Of a stretch of DNA of 33,592 nt, positions 1-8,502 are shown one piece after another. The notes under the pieces were generated by a model. The model made no database searches. It saw nothing but the letters and a program-made list of their open reading frames with translations, and had not been told where the DNA came from. The stretch's first letter is position 1. Each line of letters opens with the position of its first letter. Made by a program: the position numbers and the translations under genes. Source of the DNA: Vagococcus elongatus (lineage in GTDB: Bacteria > Bacillota > Bacilli > Lactobacillales > Vagococcaceae); the NCBI RefSeq assembly GCF_003987645.1, contig NZ_NGKA01000025.1:1-33592 (forward strand), written 5' to 3'.

Positions 1-1
1 C

Positions 2-118
2 ATTTCCAGTGTAGCGAATAAACGCAATCACATTCCAAGAAAATCATTGAACTATCAAACACCGTTGGAAGTATTCTTGAGTTATGTAGATGAAACTGTT
101 TTGTCTAGCTTAATTTGA
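2..118 (+). mobile_element. 3' end of an IS30-family-like transposase (partial at window edge)
   Basis: An open frame enters from the left edge and stops at TGA 116-118, giving 38 residues. It contains RNHIPRKSLNY followed by QTPLEVF. The pattern N-x-x-PRK-x-L-x-Y-x-TP-x-EVF is the characteristic C-terminal signature of IS30-family DDE transposases. The rest of the gene lies outside the window, so I cannot say whether the element is intact. The AT-rich sequence just after the stop may hold its right inverted repeat, but I could not define the end without the left end. It sits directly upstream of the cas operon promoter region in the same orientation. Confidence 0.7.
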
Positions 119-223
119 CAAATAATATGGTTTAAAGTTCCGATTGGAGCAATAAAACTATTGTTCGTTTTTATATAATATGGACAATATATTATGGTAA
201 ATAATCATAAATAACATCAATGG

Positions 224-243
224 CTGACAATTTTTTTTGTCAG
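224..243. promoter_or_regulatory. Perfect inverted repeat upstream of cas3 (candidate operator)
   Basis: CTGACAA (224-230), six T, then TTGTCAG (237-243) form a perfect 7-bp inverted repeat. The right arm contains TTGTCA, a good match to a -35 box, with AT-rich -10-like sequence after it (TATTAT 257-262, TATACG 260-265). It could be a repressor site on a cas promoter or a weak hairpin ending transcription from the upstream IS element. Nothing in the window identifies the binding protein. Confidence 0.35.
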
Positions 244-275
244 ATAAAAAGTATGATATTATACGATTGAGGGCA

Positions 276-304
276 TTTATACTGCAGCAGAACTATGCTA
301 GAAT
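276..304 (+). promoter_or_regulatory. Likely cas operon promoter
   Basis: TTTATA (276-281), 17 bp, then an extended -10 element TGCTAGAAT (296-304; the hexamer TAGAAT matches 5/6). Transcription would start near 311, giving a roughly 30-nt leader before the cas3 ATG at 343. This is the best sigma-A-type promoter in the 224 bp between the IS remnant and cas3. The remainder of that interval is AT-rich with no gene that I can see. Confidence 0.5.
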
Positions 305-342
305 TGGTTTTAGATAACAAAATGGACGAAGGCGGTATATAG

Positions 343-2787
343 ATGAGATACGTGGCACATATCAGAAGAAAAGACGGTGAAACACAACTTGTGAGAGATC
401 ATTTGCTAGAAGTGAAAGCGCTGTCTGAGGAATCCGGAAGTAAGTTGAGGGTGGGGCATTTAGCAGGATTGGCAGGTGTACTACATGATTGCGGCAAATA
501 CAGTGATGAATTTCAAGAGTATTTAAGAGAAGCAGTAGCACATCCAGATGATTTATCCAAAAGGGGGACTGTGGACCACTCCACTGCTGGAGGAAGACTT
601 TTATTGGAGTTTCTCAGCGACTCTCCCACAGAAAAAATGCTTGCGGAAATCATTGGCAATGTGATCATATCCCATCACGGCGGATTGAACGATTATATTT
701 CCCCGGTGAGTTTGGAAACCCCTTACTATCGGCGGGTGTACGAGAAGGAGCTTCCTGAATTTGAAAAAGCCAAGGAACGCTTTTTGACCGAAGTTTTATC
801 TGAAAAAGAATTACAGAATTACTGTGCCAAGGCAATTGAAGAATTGCATGAGTTTATCAATGAAAGTAAAAGCTATGGGCGGGACGCTGCAAATTTTTTA
901 CGGGATATTGATTTACTGACGAAGTATCTTTTTAGTTGCTTGATCGATGCAGACCGCACGAATACTCGTCTTTTTGAAGAAGATACAGAAGATCAAAGCT
1001 GGGATCGAACTCGTTTTTTTTCAGATTCACTCACGGCATTGGAACATCTTTTATCCAGTTTTGAACAAAATACTGCACAACAAAGTAGGATAAATATATT
1101 GCGTCAAAAAATGTCGCAACAAGCGCTTGAGTTTGCCTCTAGACCTTCAGGGATTTATCAACTGTCGATTCCGACCGGCGGGGGAAAGACCTTAGCAAGT
1201 CTGCGTTATGCTTTACAACATGCAAAAAAATTTAATAAAGAACGGATTATTTATGTTGTACCATTCACAACCATTATCGAACAAAATGCACAAGTCATTC
1301 GTGAGATTATTGGCGATACTTATCTACTGGAACATCATTCCAACGTGATTGAAGATGATTTTTCCTTCCAAGAATTTGAGCCAAATTTTCAGGAAGATCA
1401 TTTTAATTTAAAATTGGCTAAAGATAACTGGGATGTGCCGATTATTTTAACTACAATGGTTCAATACCTGAATGTTTTTTACAGTAAGGGGACCCGTAAT
1501 GTGAGGCGGCTACATAATTTAGCCAATGCAACGATTATTTTTGATGAGGTGCAGGCTGTACCGATCAAGTGTCTATCATTATTTAATGAATCAGTTAATT
1601 TTTTAAAAAATTATGGGCGGACAAGTTTGTTGCTCTGTACCGCTACTCAGCCGGCATTGGACTATGTGACGAATGGTTTAGAGCTGGCGGAGGAATCTGA
1701 AATCGTTCGACAACTGCCAAAAGTGGTGGAAGCATTTAAACGTGTTCAGATTGTTGACAAAACTCAGAATAAAGCTTGGGGACAAGCTGACATCGTCGGA
1801 TTTTCCCGAGAAATAATGAAACATGCAACAAGTTTGTTAGTGGTCCTAAATACAAAGAAAGCAGTTAGAGAAGTTTATAAACAGTTGGTTTTAGAGGGTT
1901 TCCCAGAAACGGCAATTTATCATCTTAGCACCAGTATGTGTCCTAAACACCGCAAAAACCAACTGGAAGAGATGATTGGGCTTATGAAAAATAATCAGCC
2001 CGTCATCTGTGTTAGCAGTCAATTGATTGAGGCGGGTGTGGACATCAGTTTTGATCATGTAGTCCGTTCTTTGGCGGGATTGGATTCAATCGCACAAGCC
2101 GCCGGACGCTGCAATCGTCACGGCAGTGAACCAATCAAAGAAGTTTATGTCATCAATGTCAGTCATGAATTAGAGAATACGGATAAACTATTGGAAATCA
2201 AACGCGGAGCGGCAATTACTAAAAAATTATTCAGTACATTGAAAAATATTCAGGGAAAAGAAGGAGAATCAGAAACCTTTGATTTGCTGGGACCTGCTGT
2301 AATGAAACGCTATTTTCAAGAATATTATGCAGAGTTTAAAACAGATTCTAATTATTTTATCAATGAAATCGAAGCTAATTTATTTGACTTGTTAGGCTCA
2401 AACAAATTTTTAAGAAGTGCCTTGCTGCAGGATAAAGGTATAAACTATCCGCTGTTTTTAACTTCAAGTATGAAAACAATCGGCAAGTATTTTAGAGTGA
2501 TTGATAATCAAACAACATCAGTGGTTGTACCTTATGATAAGGAGGGTGATGACATCATCGCCTTGCTGAATAGTGACCCCGAAGTATCAGAGCTGACAAA
2601 GTTATTAAAGAGAGCACAGCAGTATAGCGTTAATCTTTTTGATCAAGAGATTAGAGTTTTAAGTCAGAATGGATTGTTACTTCCTCTTTATAAGGGAGAT
2701 GGTTATTATTTGTCGGATAGGGCTTATGATAAAGTTTATGGTGTCAATCTTGAGGGAGACAGTCAGATGGGGATGATAAATTTTTAA
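343..2787 (+). CDS. cas3: CRISPR-associated helicase/nuclease Cas3 (type I-C)
   Basis: Cas3 is the effector of type I interference: recruited by target-bound Cascade, it nicks and unwinds DNA 3' to 5' and degrades it with its HD nuclease. The 814-residue protein has an N-terminal HD domain (HDCGK 48-52, DHS 78-80, HH 111-112 as metal ligands). The superfamily 2 helicase follows, with Walker A PTGGGKT 277-283, the DExH-type box DEVQ 401-404, the TAT motif in LCTATQP, and motif VI QAAGRCNR 585-592. All key motifs are present and there is no frameshift. The start ATG follows a GAAGGCGG ribosome site 7 nt upstream. It is first in the operon, with an 81-nt gap before cas5c. The fused HD-helicase architecture and gene order fit subtype I-C. 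Confidence 0.97.
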   Translation: MRYVAHIRRKDGETQLVRDHLLEVKALSEESGSKLRVGHLAGLAGVLHDCGKYSDEFQEYLREAVAHPDDLSKRGTVDHSTAGGRLLLEFLSDSPTEKMLAEIIGNVIISHHGGLNDYISPVSLETPYYRRVYEKELPEFEKAKERFLTEVLSEKELQNYCAKAIEELHEFINESKSYGRDAANFLRDIDLLTKYLFSCLIDADRTNTRLFEEDTEDQSWDRTRFFSDSLTALEHLLSSFEQNTAQQSRINILRQKMSQQALEFASRPSGIYQLSIPTGGGKTLASLRYALQHAKKFNKERIIYVVPFTTIIEQNAQVIREIIGDTYLLEHHSNVIEDDFSFQEFEPNFQEDHFNLKLAKDNWDVPIILTTMVQYLNVFYSKGTRNVRRLHNLANATIIFDEVQAVPIKCLSLFNESVNFLKNYGRTSLLLCTATQPALDYVTNGLELAEESEIVRQLPKVVEAFKRVQIVDKTQNKAWGQADIVGFSREIMKHATSLLVVLNTKKAVREVYKQLVLEGFPETAIYHLSTSMCPKHRKNQLEEMIGLMKNNQPVICVSSQLIEAGVDISFDHVVRSLAGLDSIAQAAGRCNRHGSEPIKEVYVINVSHELENTDKLLEIKRGAAITKKLFSTLKNIQGKEGESETFDLLGPAVMKRYFQEYYAEFKTDSNYFINEIEANLFDLLGSNKFLRSALLQDKGINYPLFLTSSMKTIGKYFRVIDNQTTSVVVPYDKEGDDIIALLNSDPEVSELTKLLKRAQQYSVNLFDQEIRVLSQNGLLLPLYKGDGYYLSDRAYDKVYGVNLEGDSQMGMINF

Positions 2788-2868
2788 AGCCAGAAAAGAT
2801 TAAAGAGGTTTTATTGAAATAATTCGAAATATTTTCTTAGATAACTTGAGTATAAAGGAGGAAAAAAT

Positions 2869-3600
2869 TTGACAAAGATTAGAAATCAAATCAGTTTTGA
2901 ACTGACTGGGGACTACGCTTTATTTACGGATCCAATCACACGGATGGGTGGGGAAAAGAGTAGTTACCAAATACCAACATATCAGGCGTTGAAGGGGGTT
3001 GTTGAATCCATTTATTGGAAGCCCAGTATTTTAATGGTGGTGGACGAACTGCGGGTCATGCACCCGATTCAGATGGAATCAAAAGGGATTCGTCCCATGA
3101 ATTATACGGATAATTCTAAGCCTAATCTGGCAATCTACAGCTACCTTAGAGATGTGAAGTACCAAGTGAAGGCGCATTTCATTTTTAATCCTTATCGCCC
3201 GGATTTAAAACAAGATCATAACGAACATAAGCATTATGAAATTTTAAAACGTTCTTTAAAAGTCGGAGGCCGGCGAGATATATTTTTAGGCACTCGAGAA
3301 TGTCAAGGGTATGTGGAACCTTGCGAGTTTGGATCAGGTCAAGGATTCTATGATGATTACATTGGTGAACTGCATTTCGGGACTATTTTCCATAGTTTTG
3401 GCTATCCAAACGAAACAGGGGAGGATGAGCTGAAGGCAAGACTGTGGCAGCCGGTGATGGATAAAGGCTACGTTTCTTTTATCTCTCCAGATGAATGTCC
3501 TATCGAAAGACGATTGAAAAAAATGAGTGGAAAAGAATTTTCTCTCTCCTCCTTTGAATCGGTTGATGAACTGTACCGTAAAGAAATTGAAAGAAGGTGA
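2869..3600 (+). CDS. cas5c: Cas5c (Cas5d) pre-crRNA endoribonuclease, type I-C
   Basis: In type I-C systems, which lack Cas6, Cas5 itself cuts the pre-crRNA at the base of the repeat hairpin and stays on the 5' handle in Cascade. The 243-residue protein starts [15 protein letters not shown] and carries the [18 protein letters not shown] region typical of the family. Lys121-His122 sit where the catalytic Lys-His pair of the family is expected, and Tyr49 is a candidate third residue; this mapping is from memory of the Bacillus homologue. The start is TTG, well supported by AAAGGAGG (2854-2861) seven nt upstream. It ends 4 nt before cas8c. No cas6 gene is present, consistent with Cas5c as the processing enzyme. 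Confidence 0.95.
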   Translation: MTKIRNQISFELTGDYALFTDPITRMGGEKSSYQIPTYQALKGVVESIYWKPSILMVVDELRVMHPIQMESKGIRPMNYTDNSKPNLAIYSYLRDVKYQVKAHFIFNPYRPDLKQDHNEHKHYEILKRSLKVGGRRDIFLGTRECQGYVEPCEFGSGQGFYDDYIGELHFGTIFHSFGYPNETGEDELKARLWQPVMDKGYVSFISPDECPIERRLKKMSGKEFSLSSFESVDELYRKEIERR

Positions 3601-3604
3601 GTCA

Positions 3605-5503
3605 ATGGGATGGATGCTTGATTTATACGAAACCTATGAAGAAAATAGCGGGCAAATCGGTAAAGTTGGAAAAAATAGATTTGGTACTGACTATGCTTTG
3701 CTGCCTGTGAGTCATGTGTATCAAACGGCACAAATTGAGGTAAGTTTAGATTTTCAAGGGAATTTTATCTCAGCGGAAGTGATTCCTAAAGAGCAGGGAA
3801 ATACGATTATTCCATGTACGATTGATTCCTCAACCCGTTCTAGTGGTCCAGTTCCCCATCCGTTGCATGACAAGTTGATGTATGTGGCAGGAGATTTTTC
3901 TGAATATGGTGGTAAGATTAAAAAGAATGCAACTTCATATCAGGATTATTTGGTTCAATTAAAAGAGTGGTGCGAATATGATGAGGGCAATCGGACGATT
4001 CATGCGATTTATACATATCTGAAAGAAGGACACTTGATTAAAGACTTGATAGCTCAAGGTGTTTTACATGAAAAAAACGGGGAGCTGATACCTAAATGGA
4101 CCAAAGAACATCAGGTGGAAGGCAAGGAAAAACCCGAAATTTTTAAAGTTTTAACGGGAGACCAAATGAGTGCCTTTGTACGTTTCGGTATCTTTGATTT
4201 GGAGCATCAAACGCTGAAAGCTTGGGAAGATCCGCAGATGTTTCGATCCTTTGTTGATTTTTATCAAGACAAAATAGAGGAGTCCGGATTGTGCTACATT
4301 ACTGGAATAAGCCAGCCACTCACAGACAAGCATGCCTCTAAAATCCGTTATGGGGGCGATATGGCAAAAATAATCTCTGGAAATGACAGTTCAGGTTATA
4401 CGTTTAGAGGACGTTTTTCATCAAAAGAACAGGTGGCAACCGTAGGGTATGATACATCTCAAAAAGCTCACAATGCATTGAAGTGGCTAATTACTAAACA
4501 GGCACAAACAATCGACGGCCGGGTATTTTTAACATGGGGGAAAAAAACTGTAGAGATTCTCGACCCTATGGACTCATTTTTAGAGCAACTCGAAATTGAA
4601 CCGGTGACTCAAAAAGAAGTTACAGATGACACCCATAGTGTGTTTGCTAAACAATTCAGACAAGCTATAGATGGCTATCAGCATTATTTAGCCACTGAAG
4701 AACGAGTATCTATTTTGGTTTTAGATGCAGCAACCCCTGGCAGAATGTCTATTGTTTACTATCAGAATTTTGAAGCAGATTTATATTTGGAGAGGATCAG
4801 ACACTGGCATGAATCCTGTAGTTGGCGCCACGCTTATCGGCGTAATGAGAATAAGGAAATGACTTTTTACTACGGGGCACCCACGAATCGAGACATAGCA
4901 AAAGCTGCTTATGGTTCGCAAGCAAGCGATCAAATTATCAAAAATACGATGTCGCGGTTGTTACCCTCTATCGTAGAAGGCAGGCCAGTCCCTAGAGATA
5001 TTGTACAATTACTTGTCAACCGCTCATCTAGACCTCAAGGAATGGAAGAATGGGAATGGGAGCGGACATTGACTACGGCCTGCAGTATGGTTCGGAAATT
5101 TTTTCAACAAAGAAATGAGGAGGAGATAAGTATGGCGTTAAACAGGGAAAGTACAGATCGAAATTACTTATTTGGCCGAATGCTGGCTGTGGCAGATGTA
5201 TTGGAAAGAAGTGCATTGGCAAGTCAAAATGAAAGCCGAACAACTAATGCCAAACGTTATATGACCGCATTTAGTCAGCATCCAATGAGCGCATGGAAAA
5301 TCATTCAAGAAAATTTGCTTCCTTATCAAGCTAGATTAGGGACAAAAAATGTATATTATGAAAAAATACTGGGTGAAATTGCGGAACAGTTTGATGAAAA
5401 AGATTTTAATGATAAAGCACTAAACGGCAAGTATCTGATTGGCTATTATAGCCAGCGTCAGGATATTTATACAAAAAATAATAAAAAAGAGGAGCAAGAC
5501 TAA
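3605..5503 (+). CDS. cas8c: Cas8c large subunit of type I-C Cascade
   Basis: This is the large subunit (Csd1 family) that recognises the PAM and helps open target DNA. The 632-residue protein begins MGWMLDLYETYEENSGQIGK, the usual N-terminus of this family. I chose ATG 3605 because it is preceded by GAAGGTG 5-6 nt upstream. The frame is open back to 3527, but that would overlap cas5c by 74 nt and add an unfamiliar N-terminus. The central part holds GNDSSGYTFRGRFS and ATVGYDTSQKAHNALKWLI, which are typical conserved stretches. The last 123 codons are also translated separately as Cas11c (see that entry). The stop TAATG overlaps the cas7 start by one base. Confidence 0.95.
   Translation: MGWMLDLYETYEENSGQIGKVGKNRFGTDYALLPVSHVYQTAQIEVSLDFQGNFISAEVIPKEQGNTIIPCTIDSSTRSSGPVPHPLHDKLMYVAGDFSEYGGKIKKNATSYQDYLVQLKEWCEYDEGNRTIHAIYTYLKEGHLIKDLIAQGVLHEKNGELIPKWTKEHQVEGKEKPEIFKVLTGDQMSAFVRFGIFDLEHQTLKAWEDPQMFRSFVDFYQDKIEESGLCYITGISQPLTDKHASKIRYGGDMAKIISGNDSSGYTFRGRFSSKEQVATVGYDTSQKAHNALKWLITKQAQTIDGRVFLTWGKKTVEILDPMDSFLEQLEIEPVTQKEVTDDTHSVFAKQFRQAIDGYQHYLATEERVSILVLDAATPGRMSIVYYQNFEADLYLERIRHWHESCSWRHAYRRNENKEMTFYYGAPTNRDIAKAAYGSQASDQIIKNTMSRLLPSIVEGRPVPRDIVQLLVNRSSRPQGMEEWEWERTLTTACSMVRKFFQQRNEEEISMALNRESTDRNYLFGRMLAVADVLERSALASQNESRTTNAKRYMTAFSQHPMSAWKIIQENLLPYQARLGTKNVYYEKILGEIAEQFDEKDFNDKALNGKYLIGYYSQRQDIYTKNNKKEEQD
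5132..5503 (+). CDS. cas11c: Cas11c small subunit from an internal start within cas8c
   Basis: Type I-C Cascade is known to contain a small subunit translated independently from inside the cas8c frame. Here GAGGAGGAG (5117-5125) is a near-ideal Shine-Dalgarno, with 8 nt between AGGAGG and an ATG at 5132. That ATG is exactly in frame with cas8c (codon 510). The product would be 123 residues, starting MALNRESTDRNYLFG and ending KKEEQD, with two alpha-helical-looking blocks (14-32 and 52-90). Its length agrees with known Cas11c proteins. The small subunit lines the belly of Cascade and contacts the non-target strand. Translation is predicted, not shown. Confidence 0.8.
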   Translation: MALNRESTDRNYLFGRMLAVADVLERSALASQNESRTTNAKRYMTAFSQHPMSAWKIIQENLLPYQARLGTKNVYYEKILGEIAEQFDEKDFNDKALNGKYLIGYYSQRQDIYTKNNKKEEQD

Positions 5504-6360
5504 TGAGCGTACTAGATCACAAAATTGATTTTAAGGTTATTTTTTCCGTAACAAATGCTAATCCTAACGGGGATCCGCTGAATGGCAACAGACCACGCCA
5601 AAACTTTGCAGGTTTTGGAGAAGTTTCAGATGTGTGTCTGAAACGAAAAATACGTAACAGGTTACAGGATTTAGGGCAGCCGATTTTTGTGCAATCTAAT
5701 GACCGAGCGGATGATGGCTTTAAAAGTTTGAAAGATCGTGCTGATGGTGTCGAGGAATTAAATAAAATTGCCAAAGATAAAGCTAAAGATGCTGATGCGT
5801 ATGCAAAAACGGCTGCAAAAACGTGGATAGATGTTCGAGCTTTTGGGCAAGTCTTTGCTTTTAAAGGAATAGACTTATCTGTAGGTGTTCGTGGACCAGT
5901 CTCAATTAGGACGGCAACTAGTGTGAATCAAATCGATATCAATAGTATGCAAATTACTAAGAGTGTGAATTCAGTGACTGGGGATAAAAAAGGTTCTGAT
6001 ACGATGGGAATGAAGCATTTTGTTGACTATGGTTTGTACACATTCAGTGGTAGTATCAATGTCCAGTTGGCCGAGAAAACTGGTTTTACTGTGGAAGATA
6101 GCCAATTAATTAAAGAAACCCTGATTAGCCTATTTGAAAATGACAGTTCATCTGTACGACCTGACGGCTCAATGGAAGTGAACAAAGTCTACTGGTGGGA
6201 ACATTCTTCAAAAATGGGACAATACTCGTCAGCTAAAGTTCATCGTTCTGTCGACGTCGATGTAAAAGAAGGCATCACTAATCCAAAATCTATTGAAGAC
6301 TTTAATATTACAATTCAAGAATTACCGGGATTAGTTGTTGAAGAGATCGATGGCTTATAG
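5503..6360 (+). CDS. cas7c: Cas7c (Csd2) crRNA-binding backbone protein
   Basis: Multiple Cas7 copies form the helical backbone that holds the spacer part of the crRNA. The 285-residue protein opens with KVIFSVTNANPNGDPLNGNRPR, the hallmark N-terminal motif of the I-C Cas7 family, followed by DVCLKRKIRNRLQDLG. It later has RGPVSIRTATSVNQID and the GSDTMGMKHFVDYGLYTFSG block, both conserved in Csd2. GAGGAG (5489-5494) lies 8 nt before the ATG. It overlaps the cas8c stop by one base and cas4 by 11 bases, so translational coupling is likely. No defects are visible. Confidence 0.96.
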   Translation: MSVLDHKIDFKVIFSVTNANPNGDPLNGNRPRQNFAGFGEVSDVCLKRKIRNRLQDLGQPIFVQSNDRADDGFKSLKDRADGVEELNKIAKDKAKDADAYAKTAAKTWIDVRAFGQVFAFKGIDLSVGVRGPVSIRTATSVNQIDINSMQITKSVNSVTGDKKGSDTMGMKHFVDYGLYTFSGSINVQLAEKTGFTVEDSQLIKETLISLFENDSSSVRPDGSMEVNKVYWWEHSSKMGQYSSAKVHRSVDVDVKEGITNPKSIEDFNITIQELPGLVVEEIDGL

Positions 6361-7006
6361 TGAAGATGATTTTCTGATGATTTCCGGTATACAGCATTTT
6401 GTTTTTTGTCGGAGACAGTGGGCTTTGATCCATATCGAACAACAATGGACAGAAAATGTATTAACAGTGGAAGGACAAGACCTGCATAAAAAAGTTGATC
6501 AGCCTTTGATTAGAGAAAAACGTGGCGGCAGATTGATTGTCCGAGCGATGCCGGTTCAGTCTTATGCACTGGGGATTACCGGAATATGTGATGTTGTTGA
6601 ATTTGTTCAAGATCCTGACGGTATCCCGCTGAAACAGTCTTCAGAAAGGTATAAGGCGTATCCAGTGGAATACAAACGTGGCAAACCAAAGTGGGATACA
6701 TCGGATGTGATGCAATTACTGGCACAGGCAATGTGTCTGGAAGAAATGCTGGTTTGTGAGATTACAGAAGGCTTTGTTTACTATAATGAAACAAAACATC
6801 GAGAGAAAATTTGTTTTACACAGGAGCATCGTGAACAACTGACAAGTATTTTAACTGAGATGCATCAATATTATACAAGGCGTTACACTCCTAAAGTTAA
6901 AACAGGTAAATTTTGCCTAAATTGTTCATTGAAGGATGAGTGTTTGCCGGTCTTGATGAATAAACAATCGGTTAAAAGCTATATTGAGGGGGCTTTGAAA
7001 AAATGA
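6350..7006 (+). CDS. cas4: Cas4 RecB-like exonuclease (4Fe-4S), adaptation
   Basis: Cas4 works with Cas1-Cas2 to choose PAM-flanked prespacers and trim their ends. The 218-residue protein has the iron-sulfur cluster cysteines C20 and C189, C192, C198. Its RecB-type nuclease motifs are His46, Asp81 (GICDVVEF), Glu107 and Lys109 (PVEYKRGKPK) and Gln122. I chose ATG 6350, giving MAYSEDDFLMISGIQHF as in relatives; a TTG at 6335 is possible but adds five residues. The gene starts inside the end of cas7c and its stop overlaps the cas1 start in an ATGA arrangement, which suggests coupled translation of the adaptation genes. Confidence 0.96.
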   Translation: MAYSEDDFLMISGIQHFVFCRRQWALIHIEQQWTENVLTVEGQDLHKKVDQPLIREKRGGRLIVRAMPVQSYALGITGICDVVEFVQDPDGIPLKQSSERYKAYPVEYKRGKPKWDTSDVMQLLAQAMCLEEMLVCEITEGFVYYNETKHREKICFTQEHREQLTSILTEMHQYYTRRYTPKVKTGKFCLNCSLKDECLPVLMNKQSVKSYIEGALKK

Positions 7007-8034
7007 GGGCACTATTGAACACGCTGTTTATCACAACGCCTAAAGCTTATCTCTCATTAGAGGGTGCCAATGTTTTGGTGAATAAAGAAGACGAGGTTCT
7101 TGGCAGGGTCCCCCTTCACAATTTGGAACAAGTGGTGACGTTAGGCTATGCTGGGGCAAGTCCTGCTTTAATGTATGCATGTGCCCAACGTAATATTTCT
7201 ATCGTTTTTTTATCAACTACCGGAAAATTTCGGGCACGAGTGGTCGGTGAGAGTAAGGGCAATGTGGTTTTAAGAAAAAAGCAGTACCGTCTCTCAGATG
7301 ATGAGTCTGCCAGTTGTTTGATTGCACGTAATTTTATTATTGGAAAAGTTTATAACCAGCGTTGGGTGGTAGAACGGACCACACGCGACCATGAACTGCG
7401 GATAAATGTCCCTAAGTTTAAAGAAGTGAGTTTGGATTTATTTAATAATTTACAGGATATTCGTGAAACAGAAAATCTAGAAAGTCTGCGTGGTTTTGAA
7501 GGGCAATCCGCCTCTAGGTATAATCAAGTCTTTGATGACATGATTTTACAGCAAAAAAACAATTTTTATTTCTATGGTCGTAATCGTCGTCCGCCGTTGG
7601 ATAATGTCAATGCCATGTTATCTTTTGCTTATACTTTACTCACGAATGATATGGCTTCTGCCATTGAAGCTGTTGGCTTGGATGCTTATGTCGGCTTTCT
7701 GCACAGAGATCGGCCGGGAAGGGCTTCATTAGCTTTGGATATGATCGAAGAATTGCGAGCGGTTTATGCGGACCGCTTCGTATTGACTTTAATTAATAAA
7801 AGAGTTGTGAATAGCAAAGGGTTTCTTACAAAAGAAAATGGTGCCGTCATCATGGATGATGATACTCGCAAAGTTTTTATCAACGCTTGGCAGGAAAAGA
7901 AACAGCAGAAAATCCAGCATCCCTTTTTGGGAGAGAAAATCAGCTGGGGGCTTGTTCCGTATGTACAAGCGTTATTGCTAGCTAGGTACATTCGTGGTGA
8001 TTTGGATGAGTACCCACCGTTTTTGTGGAAGTAG
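7003..8034 (+). CDS. cas1: Cas1 integrase (type I-C)
   Basis: Cas1 is the metal-dependent integrase that inserts new spacers at the leader end of the array. The 343-residue protein has the N-terminal beta domain and the C-terminal helical catalytic domain. The expected active-site residues are visible: Glu166 in RGFEGQSASRYN, His234 in FLHRDRPGRASLALD, and Asp246 or Glu249 a short way after it. Its start ATG overlaps the cas4 stop. The stop lies 10 nt before cas2. All catalytic motifs are intact, so spacer acquisition should be possible. Confidence 0.97.
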   Translation: MRALLNTLFITTPKAYLSLEGANVLVNKEDEVLGRVPLHNLEQVVTLGYAGASPALMYACAQRNISIVFLSTTGKFRARVVGESKGNVVLRKKQYRLSDDESASCLIARNFIIGKVYNQRWVVERTTRDHELRINVPKFKEVSLDLFNNLQDIRETENLESLRGFEGQSASRYNQVFDDMILQQKNNFYFYGRNRRPPLDNVNAMLSFAYTLLTNDMASAIEAVGLDAYVGFLHRDRPGRASLALDMIEELRAVYADRFVLTLINKRVVNSKGFLTKENGAVIMDDDTRKVFINAWQEKKQQKIQHPFLGEKISWGLVPYVQALLLARYIRGDLDEYPPFLWK

Positions 8035-8044
8035 GTGAGAGGAA

Positions 8045-8335
8045 ATGTTTGTATTAATCACTTATGATGTGGCAACTAGCTCTGAAGGCGGTGTTAAAAG
8101 ATTGAGGAAAGTAGCAAAAAAATGTTTAGATCATGGTCAGCGAGTGCAGAATTCGGTTTTTGAGTGTGTTTGTGACGCCACTACTTTAGCGCAGTTAAAG
8201 ATTGATTTAAGAGAAATTATCGATGAAGAACACGATAGCTTGCGTTTTTATATTTTGGGAAAAAACTATCGTAATAAAATTGAACACTATGGTATAAAAG
8301 ACTCTTATAATGTTGAGGGAACTTTAATGTTTTAG
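8045..8335 (+). CDS. cas2: Cas2 adaptation protein
   Basis: Cas2 forms the central dimer of the Cas1-Cas2 integration complex. The 96-residue protein starts MFVLITYDVATSSEGGVKRLRK, with the family's beta1 strand and Asp8. The ferredoxin-like fold continues with CLDHGQRVQNSVFECVCD and a C-terminal strand LRFYILGKNYRNKIEHYG, which is the I-C flavour of Cas2. AGGTGAG upstream (8033-8039) overlaps the cas1 stop region and gives a 5-nt spacer to the ATG. It is the last cas gene and the CRISPR leader starts directly after its stop. Confidence 0.96.
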   Translation: MFVLITYDVATSSEGGVKRLRKVAKKCLDHGQRVQNSVFECVCDATTLAQLKIDLREIIDEEHDSLRFYILGKNYRNKIEHYGIKDSYNVEGTLMF

Positions 8336-8502
8336 GTGCGAATGTTATGTTCACATATTTTTATAGGGTGATTCGCACTTGGAAAACAAGTTTTAACTAA
8401 CAATAATCACCAGTTTTCTTAGTAAATTTTAATTTTTTAAAGAAAAGCGCGAAAAAATAAGACTTATTAAGCAAATTCGTATGATAAGTTTGAGTTTTCG
8501 CT
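8336..8502 (+). promoter_or_regulatory. CRISPR leader
   Basis: This 167-bp AT-rich stretch lies between the cas2 stop and the first repeat, on the side opposite the degenerate repeat, so it is the leader. It opens with a perfect 8-bp inverted repeat, GTGCGAAT (8336-8343) and ATTCGCAC (8371-8378). I recall similar GTGCGAA...TTCGCAC elements right after cas2 in other I-C loci. ACTTGgaaaaCAAGTTTT (8376-8393) may form a small terminator for the cas operon. Nearer the array are ACTTAT/ATAAGT (8462-8467, 8484-8489) and a -10-like TATGAT (8480-8485), about 18 bp before the first repeat, possibly the array promoter. No clear -35 box is seen. Confidence 0.75.

Noticed and set aside
2811-2818. ATTGAAAT between cas3 and cas5c, matching the end of the CRISPR repeat (possible CreA-like pseudo-repeat)
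   Set aside because: Only 8 nt match, the hairpin half is absent, and AT-rich sequence gives such matches by chance.
3527-3604. Upstream start for cas8c
   Set aside because: It would overlap cas5c by 74 nt, has no ribosome site and adds residues foreign to the family; ATG 3605 fits the known N-terminus.
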